From: Verrucomicrobiota bacterium | GTDB lineage: Bacteria > Verrucomicrobiota > Verrucomicrobiia > Opitutales > Opitutaceae | NCBI GenBank assembly: GCA_023447015.1 | Contig: JAEXPG010000463.1 | Span: 1 to 6,029, forward strand | Length of the DNA: 6,029 bases | Direction: 5' to 3' | In this document: positions 1 to 6,029 of the stretch, piece by piece | How the letters are laid out: each line of letters starts with the position of its first letter | Numbering within the stretch: the first letter of the stretch is position 1 | Made by a program: the position numbers and the translations under genes | The notes under the pieces: model-generated | What the model saw: the letters and a program-made list of their open reading frames with translations, nothing else | The model's database searches: none | Told to the model about the DNA's origin: nothing

Positions 1-1
1 G

Positions 2-880
2 CTGGAGACGATGCGGCTTTCGGTGGGGGAGTATGCAAGATACCTCTCGGATCGGCTGGTTCTCGTGGCGGACGCGGGCTGGAGTCGTTGTGCCGGTGAG
101 GTTGTCGGGGGTGGTCATGTCGATGCCGGGAGTTGCTCGCTCGAGGGCTGGTGGAATTGGGGGAAATCGCTGAGCCTCTTCGTCTCGCAGGCGTGTGCGG
201 AGGACGTCGCTGTGCTCCCGAGCGGCGACCTTGGGCGACGCGGGGATCGGCTGGCCGTGTTGCCGTTGCCGAAAGCCCGGAGGGGGACCACCGAGATCGG
301 CGTCCGAACGCGGCTCTGGCGCGACGTGCTGGTGGGCAGCGTTTGTCTTTACCATGAGACTGTTTCCAACCACGCGTTTCGCGACTGGGCTTGGGAGGCC
401 GGCCATGCGGAGCCCGTGGCCACGACCGGGGGCGGTTGGATCAGCCCGATTCGTTACGGAGTCGTGGACCGGCTGACCCGCGAGGGATGGCGCACGGATT
501 GGACCTGCCGCGTGTCACCAGGCCTGACGGTGATGGCCAACTGGAGTGAGGACTGGAAGAACCAAGGGCCGGTCACAGGTGGAAACCGGCGTGGCATGAT
601 TGGGGCACGTTACGACTTCAATTCCGGCTGGCTGAAGTGCTGGTTTGTCGGTGGCGGCGCGGACCGCCGCAATGCGGTCCGCTTCGCCGACGGCTACCGT
701 TTGGCGGGCGGCTTGAACTGGAACCTGTTTCTGGGACACGAGCGCCGGCTGAACGGAAGATTGGGGCCGACGAGCGTGCGCCTGACGTTGCGCAATCTCG
801 GAGGCAACGCCTACCAGCCCACGCGCTTCGCTCTGGATAGAGGCCGGCAGGTGTCGCTGGCGGTCTCCCAGGAGTTCTGA
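2..880 (+). CDS. C-terminal part of a TonB-receptor-like outer-membrane barrel protein (5' end outside window)
   Basis: The reading frame is open from position 2 to the TGA at 878-880, giving 292 visible residues. The ATG at 11 is only the first Met in the window: the residues before it (Leu-Glu-Thr) continue the frame, and the protein aligns without a break to the interior of the next gene, so the true start lies upstream. Nearly the whole stretch aligns to the last roughly 290 residues of the 1167-4895 product. The final 165 or so residues are about 60% identical counted by eye, including FRDWAWEA, GWISP, EDWKN, GGNRRGM, LAGGLNWNL, LRNLGG, YQPTRF and VSQEF. Alternating polar and hydrophobic segments, many Trp and Tyr residues and the terminal Phe fit an outer-membrane beta-barrel, where a C-terminal aromatic is the usual assembly signal. 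By analogy with its paralogue it may carry VIT and vWA domains upstream, but these are not visible. It ends 286 bases before the next start. It uses noticeably more T-ending codons than the next gene. Confidence 0.8.
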   Translation: METMRLSVGEYARYLSDRLVLVADAGWSRCAGEVVGGGHVDAGSCSLEGWWNWGKSLSLFVSQACAEDVAVLPSGDLGRRGDRLAVLPLPKARRGTTEIGVRTRLWRDVLVGSVCLYHETVSNHAFRDWAWEAGHAEPVATTGGGWISPIRYGVVDRLTREGWRTDWTCRVSPGLTVMANWSEDWKNQGPVTGGNRRGMIGARYDFNSGWLKCWFVGGGADRRNAVRFADGYRLAGGLNWNLFLGHERRLNGRLGPTSVRLTLRNLGGNAYQPTRFALDRGRQVSLAVSQEF

Positions 881-1054
881 ACGGGAATAGATTCCTGAAC
901 TGGGGCGCGATCATCGTGCTGCGCGGTGCGGTGGCGGGTGCGATGTCGAGGTCTGGGACGGGCATCAGACCACTTCGGACAGCGGCATGGCTGGGCCCGT
1001 GAATGACATCGTGCGTAGCAGGCGCTCGCCAAAGAGCGAACTCGCGCCGGCGCA

Positions 1055-1131
1055 TGACAATTCCCTGGGGAATTTCTGACAAAGTCTTACGCGGGACTGA
1101 CAACTCGCGCGGGCGGGAGTGGTAGGCTGGG
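1055..1131 (+). promoter_or_regulatory. Upstream control element, copy 1: three TGACAA repeats plus GGTAGGCTGGG
   Basis: TGACAA occurs at 1055-1060, 1077-1082 and 1098-1103, with periods of 22 and 21 bases, or about two helical turns. It is followed at fixed distance by GGTAGGCTGGG (1121-1131). The arrangement recurs at 5326-5402 with identical spacing; counted by eye 65 of 77 positions match, and 53 of 60 over 1071-1130. Conservation in non-coding DNA before two separate genes points to a shared promoter or operator. The 21-22 base period is what LytTR-type regulators prefer for paired direct repeats, but the motif does not clearly match their published consensus, so the binding protein is unknown. 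CTGACA (1097-1102) with TAGGCT (1123-1128) could be a diverged promoter, although a 20-base spacer is long. Positions 881-1054 between the left gene and this element show nothing further that I can support. Confidence 0.7.
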
Positions 1132-1146
1132 AAATCCAATACGGAC

Positions 1147-1166
1147 CAACGCCCACGCCTCCTCCC
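1147..1166 (+). promoter_or_regulatory. Leader without Shine-Dalgarno sequence
   Basis: The bases just before ATG 1167 are pyrimidine-rich and include CCTCCTCCC at 1158-1166, which is like the anti-Shine-Dalgarno sequence rather than its complement. No AGGAGG-like purine stretch lies in the usual window. The start at 1167 is supported instead by the signal peptide that begins there and by the matching position of the start in the downstream gene, 63 and 66 bases after the third TGACAA respectively. Confidence 0.5.
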
Positions 1167-4100
1167 ATGAAATCCCATCCATTTCGTCTCCTCGCGGCCG
1201 GCCTGCTCCTCCGGCTCGCCGCCAGCCCGCTCGCGACGATCGCGGCGGAACCGTCCGACCAATGTGGCTTGTGCTATGCGGCCGGGGCCGACGGCGGGCG
1301 CATCGTCGTCCCGCTGGAGTCCACCGAGGTCGTGCTCGATGTGCGGCCCGGCCTGCTGGAGGCCCAGGTCACCCAGACGTTCACCAACCGGACCGACACC
1401 GCGCTGGAGGCGACCTACCTCTATCCGCTGCCGGCCGAGGCGACGCTCACCCAGTTCGAGCTGCATTTCCGCGACCGCGTGATCGAGAGCGTGGTGCGGG
1501 AGAAACAGGCGGCGCGGGTCGAGTACGAGGCTGCGAAGGCGGAGGGCAAGAAGGCGGCGCTGCTGGAGCAGTGCGACCCCTCGCTGTTCTCCACCGCGGT
1601 CGCGAACTTCCTGCCCGGCGAGACCGTGCGGGTCGTGCTCCGCTTCATCCAGCCGCTCAAGCTCGGCGCGACGGCGGCGGAGGTCCGCTTCCCGATGACG
1701 ACGGGCGTGAAGTATTTTCCGGCGAGCGCCACGCCGGGCGCACCGGGCGTCGCCGCGCCGACGCCGCCGAAGGTGGATGCCCGCGCGGTCGCGGAACATC
1801 ACTTCTACGCCTTCGATGTGCAGGTGAGCGGGTTTCCGGCGTGCGCGATCGAGTCGGCGTCGCACGCGATCCGGGTGGAGGACCTGCCGGGCGGCGGGAA
1901 ACGCGTCGCCCTGGCCGAGGAGATCACGATCCCGGACCGCGACTTCGTGCTGCGGATCGAACCCCGTGTCGACGGCGAGCCGGCGTCGACGGTCGTGCTG
2001 CAGCGCACGGCGATCGGCTCGTTCGGGATGGCCACGGTGTTTCCGCCGCGGACGCGTGTCACCAGTGTGGGCGGAAGCCGGGGGCGCGACGTCCTGTTCC
2101 TCCTCGACCACAGCGGTTCGATGAACGGCCCGCGTCTCACCAGCGCGAAGCTGGGGCTGCAGGGCTGCCTGAGCATGCTCGAGACGACGGACTGCTTCCA
2201 GATCGCCGTCTTCGACGACCGCCACTCCTTCTACAAGCGGACGTGGACTCCGGCGACGCCCGCGGCGGTTGCGGCGGCGGACCGGTATGTCGCGACGATC
2301 GAGGCCGGCGGCGGCACGATGATGCAGCCGGCGTTGTCCGCCGCGCTGGATTTCTTCTCCGCGCACGACAGCAACCGCGACCAGATCGTCATCTTCCTGA
2401 CCGACGGCGACGTGGGCAACGAGGCGGAGCTGCTGCAGCTGCTCGACGCGAAGATCGGGCGCACGCGGTTGTTCACCTTCGGCATCGGCGCCGCGCCAAA
2501 TGCCTACCTCATCGGCAAGATGGCCGAACGCGGGCGCGGGCAGGCCCGCTTCATCAGCGACGACCAGACGATCGCCCGCGAGCTCGCGGACCTGTTTACG
2601 ACGCTTGCGGCGCCGGTGTTGACCGATCTGCGCCTGACGCTGGTCGACGCGAACGACGCGCCGGTGGCCGCGACCGTGTTCCCCCGCACGCTGCGGGACG
2701 TCTTCATCGGTTGTCCGGTCCAGGCGGTGTTTGCCGCCGAAGGGGCCGAGCCGGCGGCCGTCCTGCTGGAAGGGCGGAGCGCCGGCCAGCCGGTGCGGGT
2801 GCGGCTTCCGCTCGAGGGCACCGCGGCGCGCGGCGACGGCGTGGCGAAGCAGTTCGGCCGGATGCTGCTGGAGGATCTCGCGGAGCAACAGCGGACCATC
2901 AGTCTCGGCGAGGGGCTGTTCGAGAAGTTCGAACAGCGGCTGCTCGAGACGGCGCTGCGGTTCCAGCTCGTCACCGAGCGGACCAGCCGCGTGGCGGTGG
3001 ATCGCGAGGTCTCGCGCCAGGCGACGGCGGTGCTGACCTCGACGACGGTGGCGCAATACACCGCCGCCGATCAGGGCGGCGGCGGTGCGCCCGCGGCCGC
3101 CGCGGACGAAGAGCTGATCCTCGTGCTGTCGCCCTTCGAGGTCTCGACCTCGGCCACCTCGGGCTACGCGGCGGCGACGACGTTGGCCGGATGCCGGCTC
3201 AACACGGAGCTTAAGGATGTCGGTTCGGCGATCTCGGTCGTGACGAGCCAGTATCTTGACGACGTCGGAAGCAAACGCCTCGAGGAGGCGGTGCCCGCGA
3301 CCGGCGAGCCGATGGAGAACGCGGTGTTTGCGCGGCCCGGTGTGGACTCCGGCCTGATCGGGGGCCTGCCGATCGCCACGGTGATCGATCCGAACACGGT
3401 GGATCGAATCACCGTGCAGTCGGCCGGCCCGGCGTGGACGTCGATCGAGCAGAGTCGTGCGAGCTTCAGGTCGAGCGGCGAAGTGGAGGCGGGGTGTGGC
3501 GACGGCGGCTCGGCGAATGCGAAGGTTGCGCTCAACGCGAGCGACAGCGCGTCGCAGCTGGCCGGGCTGGTGATCCTCTCCCATGTCCGGGATGAACACG
3601 CCCGCTGGAGTGCCATGGCGGACGGACGCGCGAAGGTTGGCTCGTTCGATGCGATGGTGAACGGACAGTTCAACCAGCTCGATGGCTACGGTCGCAGTGC
3701 GCTCGGCCGGGCTGCGGTGGAGTTCGGCCAGGAATCGGGCCCGAAGCTGCGCCTGTCGGGCGCGTGGCACCGGCTGGAGCGCGAGGATCCGCTGCAGTTC
3801 CGCCGCGGCTCCCCGACAGCGCGCTACGACGGTCTTGGCTTCTTCAATCTCGATCTGCTCACCGCCCCGGTCCGTGATCTCGACGACCTGATCCTGCAGG
3901 CGGATCTCGGCGGTTCGACCGAGGCCGCTGGCCGGCACAATTGGAATGTCGGCGCACAGTGGCATCGGCAGGAGATCGGGTACGTCTGGCCGGTTGCGCT
4001 GCCGGGCCCGGCGGTCGGCTCCGACACACTGCAGTTCGTCGCCGGCGACCAGGTTTCGCTGTTCGATCGTCGTCTGCATCTGAACGCGCATCTCGGCTGG

Positions 4101-4895
4101 GCGCACAACGTCCCCGCCGGCGTCGGCGGGACGGCTCGCGACACCGTGAAGTGGGCGACCGGCGGCAGTTGGGAGGTGAACAACATTGTCAGTGTCTTCG
4201 GTGAGATCGGCCACGAGGAGACCGTGCCGCTGTTGCCGAGTGGCGAGCTACGCCGGGTCGCTGCACGGTGGGAGTCGGTGCCGTTGCCGGTGGAGCGGCG
4301 CGACAGCCTCCAGATCGGTTCCCGCGTGGACATGCTGGGCGGGCGGATTGCCGGCTCCGTGAGCGTCTACTGCGAGGAGGTTGCGAACTCGGTGTTCCGC
4401 GACTGGGCGTGGGAGGCCTCGCATCCGGAGCCTGTCGTGGTCGGTGCCGACGGCTGGATCAGTCCGTTCCGGTACGGCGTCTGCGAGCGGCTGAGCCGCG
4501 CGGGCTGGCGCACCGAGTGGAACTTCCAACCGCTGCGCAATCTCACGGCGCTGTTCAAGTGGTACGAGGACTGGAAGAACGAGGGCCCGGTCTCCGGCGG
4601 GAACCGCCGCGGGATGTGCATGACCCGCTACGACTTCGACCAGGGCTGGCTGAAGGGCCTCTCGGTCGGCGGCGGCTTCGAGTACCGGAACGCCGTGCGC
4701 TTCAACGACGGCACCGTGCTGGCCGGCGGCCTGAACTGGAATCTTCTGCTGGGCTACGAGCTCCGGGTGATCGCGCGGGGGACGACGGCCGTGCGCCTCT
4801 CCCTGCGCAACCTCGGCGGGCGCGAGTACCAGCCGACACGCTTTGCGAACGATCGCGGTCGTCAGATTCTCCTGCTAGTGTCGCAGGAATTCTGA
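1167..4895 (+). CDS. Exported VIT-vWA protein fused to a TonB-receptor-like plug and barrel
   Basis: 1242 residues. Residues 1-27 are a signal peptide (MKSHPFR, a Leu/Ala core, cleavage near TIAA/E). A VIT domain spans about 44-170; family hallmarks include TYLYPLP, EYEAAKAEGKKAALLEQ and NFLPGETVRVVLRF. A vWA domain spans about 305-480 with a complete MIDAS metal site: D314-H-S316-G-S318, T384 and D413 (LTDGD). Residues 480-635 resemble the C-terminal region of VIT-vWA proteins (a heavy-chain-like tail, by position). A Gly/Ala linker (636-647) leads to EELILVLSPFEVS and a plug-like region (about 648-775: TLAGCRLNTEL, DVGSAISVVT, VDRITVQSAGP). The remainder, to VSQEF, is barrel-like and ends in Phe. 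The plug is short and the barrel, about 450 residues, is smaller than a usual 22-strand TonB receptor. VIT-vWA units are known to mediate protein binding; TonB receptors import ligands across the outer membrane. Periplasmic exposure of VIT-vWA is inferred. A GTG at 1119 would add 16 residues but lies inside the conserved control element. Confidence 0.88.
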   Translation: MKSHPFRLLAAGLLLRLAASPLATIAAEPSDQCGLCYAAGADGGRIVVPLESTEVVLDVRPGLLEAQVTQTFTNRTDTALEATYLYPLPAEATLTQFELHFRDRVIESVVREKQAARVEYEAAKAEGKKAALLEQCDPSLFSTAVANFLPGETVRVVLRFIQPLKLGATAAEVRFPMTTGVKYFPASATPGAPGVAAPTPPKVDARAVAEHHFYAFDVQVSGFPACAIESASHAIRVEDLPGGGKRVALAEEITIPDRDFVLRIEPRVDGEPASTVVLQRTAIGSFGMATVFPPRTRVTSVGGSRGRDVLFLLDHSGSMNGPRLTSAKLGLQGCLSMLETTDCFQIAVFDDRHSFYKRTWTPATPAAVAAADRYVATIEAGGGTMMQPALSAALDFFSAHDSNRDQIVIFLTDGDVGNEAELLQLLDAKIGRTRLFTFGIGAAPNAYLIGKMAERGRGQARFISDDQTIARELADLFTTLAAPVLTDLRLTLVDANDAPVAATVFPRTLRDVFIGCPVQAVFAAEGAEPAAVLLEGRSAGQPVRVRLPLEGTAARGDGVAKQFGRMLLEDLAEQQRTISLGEGLFEKFEQRLLETALRFQLVTERTSRVAVDREVSRQATAVLTSTTVAQYTAADQGGGGAPAAAADEELILVLSPFEVSTSATSGYAAATTLAGCRLNTELKDVGSAISVVTSQYLDDVGSKRLEEAVPATGEPMENAVFARPGVDSGLIGGLPIATVIDPNTVDRITVQSAGPAWTSIEQSRASFRSSGEVEAGCGDGGSANAKVALNASDSASQLAGLVILSHVRDEHARWSAMADGRAKVGSFDAMVNGQFNQLDGYGRSALGRAAVEFGQESGPKLRLSGAWHRLEREDPLQFRRGSPTARYDGLGFFNLDLLTAPVRDLDDLILQADLGGSTEAAGRHNWNVGAQWHRQEIGYVWPVALPGPAVGSDTLQFVAGDQVSLFDRRLHLNAHLGWAHNVPAGVGGTARDTVKWATGGSWEVNNIVSVFGEIGHEETVPLLPSGELRRVAARWESVPLPVERRDSLQIGSRVDMLGGRIAGSVSVYCEEVANSVFRDWAWEASHPEPVVVGADGWISPFRYGVCERLSRAGWRTEWNFQPLRNLTALFKWYEDWKNEGPVSGGNRRGMCMTRYDFDQGWLKGLSVGGGFEYRNAVRFNDGTVLAGGLNWNLLLGYELRVIARGTTAVRLSLRNLGGREYQPTRFANDRGRQILLLVSQEF

Positions 4896-4944
4896 GATCG
4901 AACGGTGGCACATGGGAGGTGTCCGCCCTCTGGGCGCATCGCAA

Positions 4945-4978
4945 CGGGCTCCGCCGCAAGGCGGAGCCCGCCTTCTTT
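4945..4978 (+). terminator. Probable intrinsic terminator after the VIT-vWA-barrel gene
   Basis: A perfect 11-base-pair stem, CGGGCTCCGCC (4945-4955) with GGCGGAGCCCG (4960-4970), closes a GCAA tetraloop of the stable GNRA type and is followed by CCTTCTTT. It starts 50 bases after the stop codon. The T tract is short and interrupted by C, so termination may be partial. The position and the very stable stem still favour a transcript end, which would make the downstream gene a separate unit with its own control element. Confidence 0.65.
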
Positions 4979-5080
4979 GGGTCCCCGGTGGCGCGGCCCG
5001 CCGAACAGGGAAAACCAGATCGACGCAGCGATCGGAACGGGAGCCATCAACCCGCTTTGCCTCGCCCAATCAGCTGCAGC

Positions 5081-5199
5081 CGGAAACCACGGATCACCCG
5101 GAGCACCACGGATACGGAATGGCGGGCGTGAAGCCCGCCCCACCACCGGAGACGGAGTTTCGGACTCCGTGCCATCCGTGGTGCCTCCGTCTGGTTCCG
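5081..5199. repeat. Structured inverted-repeat element (REP- or MITE-like)
   Basis: The ends are imperfect inverted repeats. CGGAAACCA (5081-5089) faces TGGTTCCG (5192-5199) with one base missing. CGGAGCACCACGGAT (5099-5113) faces ATCCGTGGTGC-C-TCCG (5174-5189), 15 pairs with one bulged C. Inside lie two further perfect hairpins: GGCGGGC/GCCCGCC at 5121-5139 and ACGGAGT/ACTCCGT at 5152-5170. ACCACGGAT also occurs twice directly (5086-5094 and 5105-5113). Folded, the region forms one long outer stem carrying two inner hairpins. The ACCACGGAT/ATCCGTGGT words recall interspersed intergenic repeats of environmental genomes, from memory only. No transposase is present. It could be a mobile palindrome, a structured RNA or a decayed remnant. 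Confidence 0.6.
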
Positions 5200-5325
5200 A
5201 TCTATCGGTTGCGGCGCAGCCGCTCGGGGAAACTCGTGGTCGTTCGCTGTCCGTCTGGCCGCGGCTCGGCTGCTCATCGACGCTGGTTCCCGTCTTCCTC
5301 CTTTCACGCGGGCGCGCGGCGCGGC

Positions 5326-5402
5326 TGACAAGTGGCCGGGAAACTTCTGACAAAGTCTTACACGGGGCTGACAACTCGGGCGGGCGGATGCGGTAGGCTG
5401 GG
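5326..5402 (+). promoter_or_regulatory. Upstream control element, copy 2: three TGACAA repeats plus GGTAGGCTGGG
   Basis: TGACAA lies at 5326-5331, 5348-5353 and 5369-5374, giving the same 22- and 21-base periods as in copy 1, and GGTAGGCTGGG lies at 5392-5402 at the same distance from the third repeat. The longest identical run around the middle repeat reads TTCTGACAAAGTCTTAC. The similarity fades beyond the block, with a weak echo in the leaders (ATACGGACCAAC at 1139-1150, ATACGACCCAAC at 5412-5423). It lies 38 bases before the start of the third gene and is expected to control it in the same way as the central gene. Confidence 0.7.
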
Positions 5403-5423
5403 CGGCGTCGGATACGACCCAAC

Positions 5424-5440
5424 CAACTCTCCTCTCGCCT
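5424..5440 (+). promoter_or_regulatory. Leader without Shine-Dalgarno sequence
   Basis: As before the central gene, the bases preceding ATG 5441 are pyrimidine-rich (CTCTCCTCTCGCCT at 5427-5440) with no purine-rich ribosome-binding stretch. The start is chosen because a signal peptide begins there and because its distance from the control element matches the central gene. Confidence 0.45.
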
Positions 5441-6029
5441 ATGAAACTGTTCACTCTCTCCAACGCCCGCCAGATGACCGGCCGGGTGTACCCGCAAACC
5501 CGCCGCTGGGTGGTGGGCGGCCTCGGCCTGCTCGCCGCGGTGTCGTTTGCCCGGGCCCAGCGCATGGTGGTGACCGAGGCTTCGGTCCTGCCGGTTGTCG
5601 TCGAGCGCGTCGCGGTCTCCAGCGAGATCACCGGACGCTATGCGGTGACGACGTTCGACCTCGACTTCCACAATCCGAACAACCGCCCGCTGGAGGGCAC
5701 GTTCGAGTTCCCGTTGCTCGACGGGCAGAGCGTGATCCGTTTCGCGCTCGATATCGACGGCCGCCTGCGCGAGGCGGTGCCGGTCGAGAAGGAGAAGGGG
5801 CGCGTCGCCTTCGAAGAGATCGCGCGGCGCGGCGTCGACCCCGGGTTGCTCGAGAAGACGGCGGGCAACAACTACCGGGCGCGGATCTTCCCGCTGCCGG
5901 CGAAGGGCAGCCGGCACATTGTGATCGCCTACCAGGAGGAACTGGCGCGTGACGCGACCGGCGTCGCCAAGCATCGGATTCCGCTGAACTTCACCGACAA
6001 GCTCGCTCGACTGGACCTCGCCGTCGCGG
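5441..6029 (+). CDS. Exported VIT-domain protein (3' end outside window)
   Basis: 196 residues are visible before the window ends, with no stop codon. Residues 1-39 form a signal peptide with a long n-region, an Arg-Arg pair at 21-22, a hydrophobic core (WVVGGLGLLAAVSF) and a likely cleavage at ARA/Q. The RR pair in TRRWVV loosely recalls a Tat signal, but the match is weak. From about residue 48 the sequence fits a VIT domain: GTFEFPLLDGQSVIRF, then VEKEKGRVAFEEIARRGVDP, GLLEKTAGNNYRARIFPLP and RHIVIAYQEEL. This is the subtype with a DPGLLE...GNxYRARIFPLP core, distinct from the LLEQCDPSLF form in the upstream neighbour, so the two are not a recent duplication. VIT proteins normally continue into a vWA domain, which would lie beyond the right edge; whether this one also carries a plug and barrel cannot be seen. 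An alternative start at Met 12 (5474) would shorten the n-region. Confidence 0.85.
   Translation, partial: MKLFTLSNARQMTGRVYPQTRRWVVGGLGLLAAVSFARAQRMVVTEASVLPVVVERVAVSSEITGRYAVTTFDLDFHNPNNRPLEGTFEFPLLDGQSVIRFALDIDGRLREAVPVEKEKGRVAFEEIARRGVDPGLLEKTAGNNYRARIFPLPAKGSRHIVIAYQEELARDATGVAKHRIPLNFTDKLARLDLAVA

Larger units (their letters stand above)
4896..5440. other. Intergenic region with terminator, structured repeat and control element
   Basis: This 545-base stretch has no credible gene. It holds a small hairpin at 4924-4936 (CGCCC, loop TCT, GGGCG), the probable terminator at 4945-4978, the palindromic element at 5081-5199 and the second TGACAA array at 5326-5402, each entered separately where it merits it. 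Positions 4979-5080 and 5200-5325 show only short GC-rich hairpins (for example GCGGC/GCCGC at 5211-5223) and nothing I can assign. Open frames crossing the region on both strands look like GC-rich noise. Confidence 0.7.

Noticed and set aside
881..1054. Terminator after the left gene (GGAAT/ATTCC near 885-896)
   Set aside because: The stem is only four or five pairs with a tiny loop and no T tract; not enough to call.
1061..1072. Palindrome TTCCC-TG-GGGAA between the first two TGACAA repeats
   Set aside because: It is not kept in the second copy of the element (5332-5343), so it is probably incidental.
1097..1128. Ordinary sigma-70 promoter CTGACA / TAGGCT
   Set aside because: The spacer would be 20 bases and the -10 matches at only three positions; retained only as a possibility within the regulatory element.
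1119..1166. GTG start at 1119 for the central gene
   Set aside because: It lies in the conserved control block and would place 16 Pro-rich residues before a standard signal peptide; the ATG at 1167 fits the signal peptide and the spacing seen at the third gene.
1262..3214. Long plus-strand frame of 650 codons overlapping the central gene
   Set aside because: Arg/Gly/Ala-rich low-complexity translation out of frame with clear VIT and vWA domains; a composition artefact.
618..4214. Open frame of 1198 codons on the minus strand
   Set aside because: It lies antisense to two well-supported genes, is extremely Arg-rich with no recognisable domain or export signal, and is the expected by-product of strong G/C preference at third codon positions.
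5332..5952. Plus-strand frame of 206 codons over the start of the third gene
   Set aside because: It begins inside the conserved control element and turns into Arg/Pro/Gly-rich sequence out of frame with the VIT domain, which is the credible product.
4862..5974. Minus-strand frame of 370 codons across the intergenic region
   Set aside because: It runs antisense through the terminator, the palindromic element, the control element and the third gene's VIT domain, and shows no family features.

Overview
This is a GC-rich bacterial window carrying three same-strand genes for exported proteins built from VIT, vWA and TonB-receptor-like modules. The best taxonomic guess is Verrucomicrobiota, family Opitutaceae. 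The guess rests on the plug-region signature in the central gene (LSPFEVS, then TLAGxRLxTEL, then DVGSAISVVT and YLDDVGS), which from memory is typical of the large TonB-dependent receptor families of that group. It is an inference, since there is no rRNA or housekeeping gene here.

Layout, left to right. (1) Positions 2-880 hold the 3' end of a gene that enters from the left edge; it encodes the C-terminal part of an outer-membrane beta-barrel-like protein. (2) A 286-base spacer follows, whose right part (1055-1131) holds three TGACAA repeats spaced 22 and 21 bases apart and a GGTAGGCTGGG block. (3) Positions 1167-4895 encode the central protein of 1242 residues: signal peptide, VIT domain, vWA domain with a complete metal-binding motif, low-complexity linker, TonB plug-like region and a short barrel-like C-terminus ending in Phe. 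Its C-terminus is a clear paralogue of the left gene. (4) A 545-base non-coding stretch holds a strong GNRA-loop hairpin with a T-rich tail (probable terminator), a structured inverted-repeat element of about 119 bases (5081-5199), and a second copy of the TGACAA array (5326-5402). (5) From 5441 to the right edge is the 5' part of a third gene, with a signal peptide and a VIT domain of a different subtype.

The two main points are the apparent fusion of a VIT-vWA module (known from inter-alpha-trypsin inhibitor heavy chains and many bacterial surface proteins) to a TonB-receptor-like plug and barrel, and a shared upstream control element in front of the two genes whose starts are visible, which suggests coordinate expression. 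A reasonable reading is a locus of envelope proteins in which the vWA domain makes metal-dependent protein contacts in the periplasm while the C-terminal barrel sits in the outer membrane. Substrate, partner and biological role cannot be read from the sequence.
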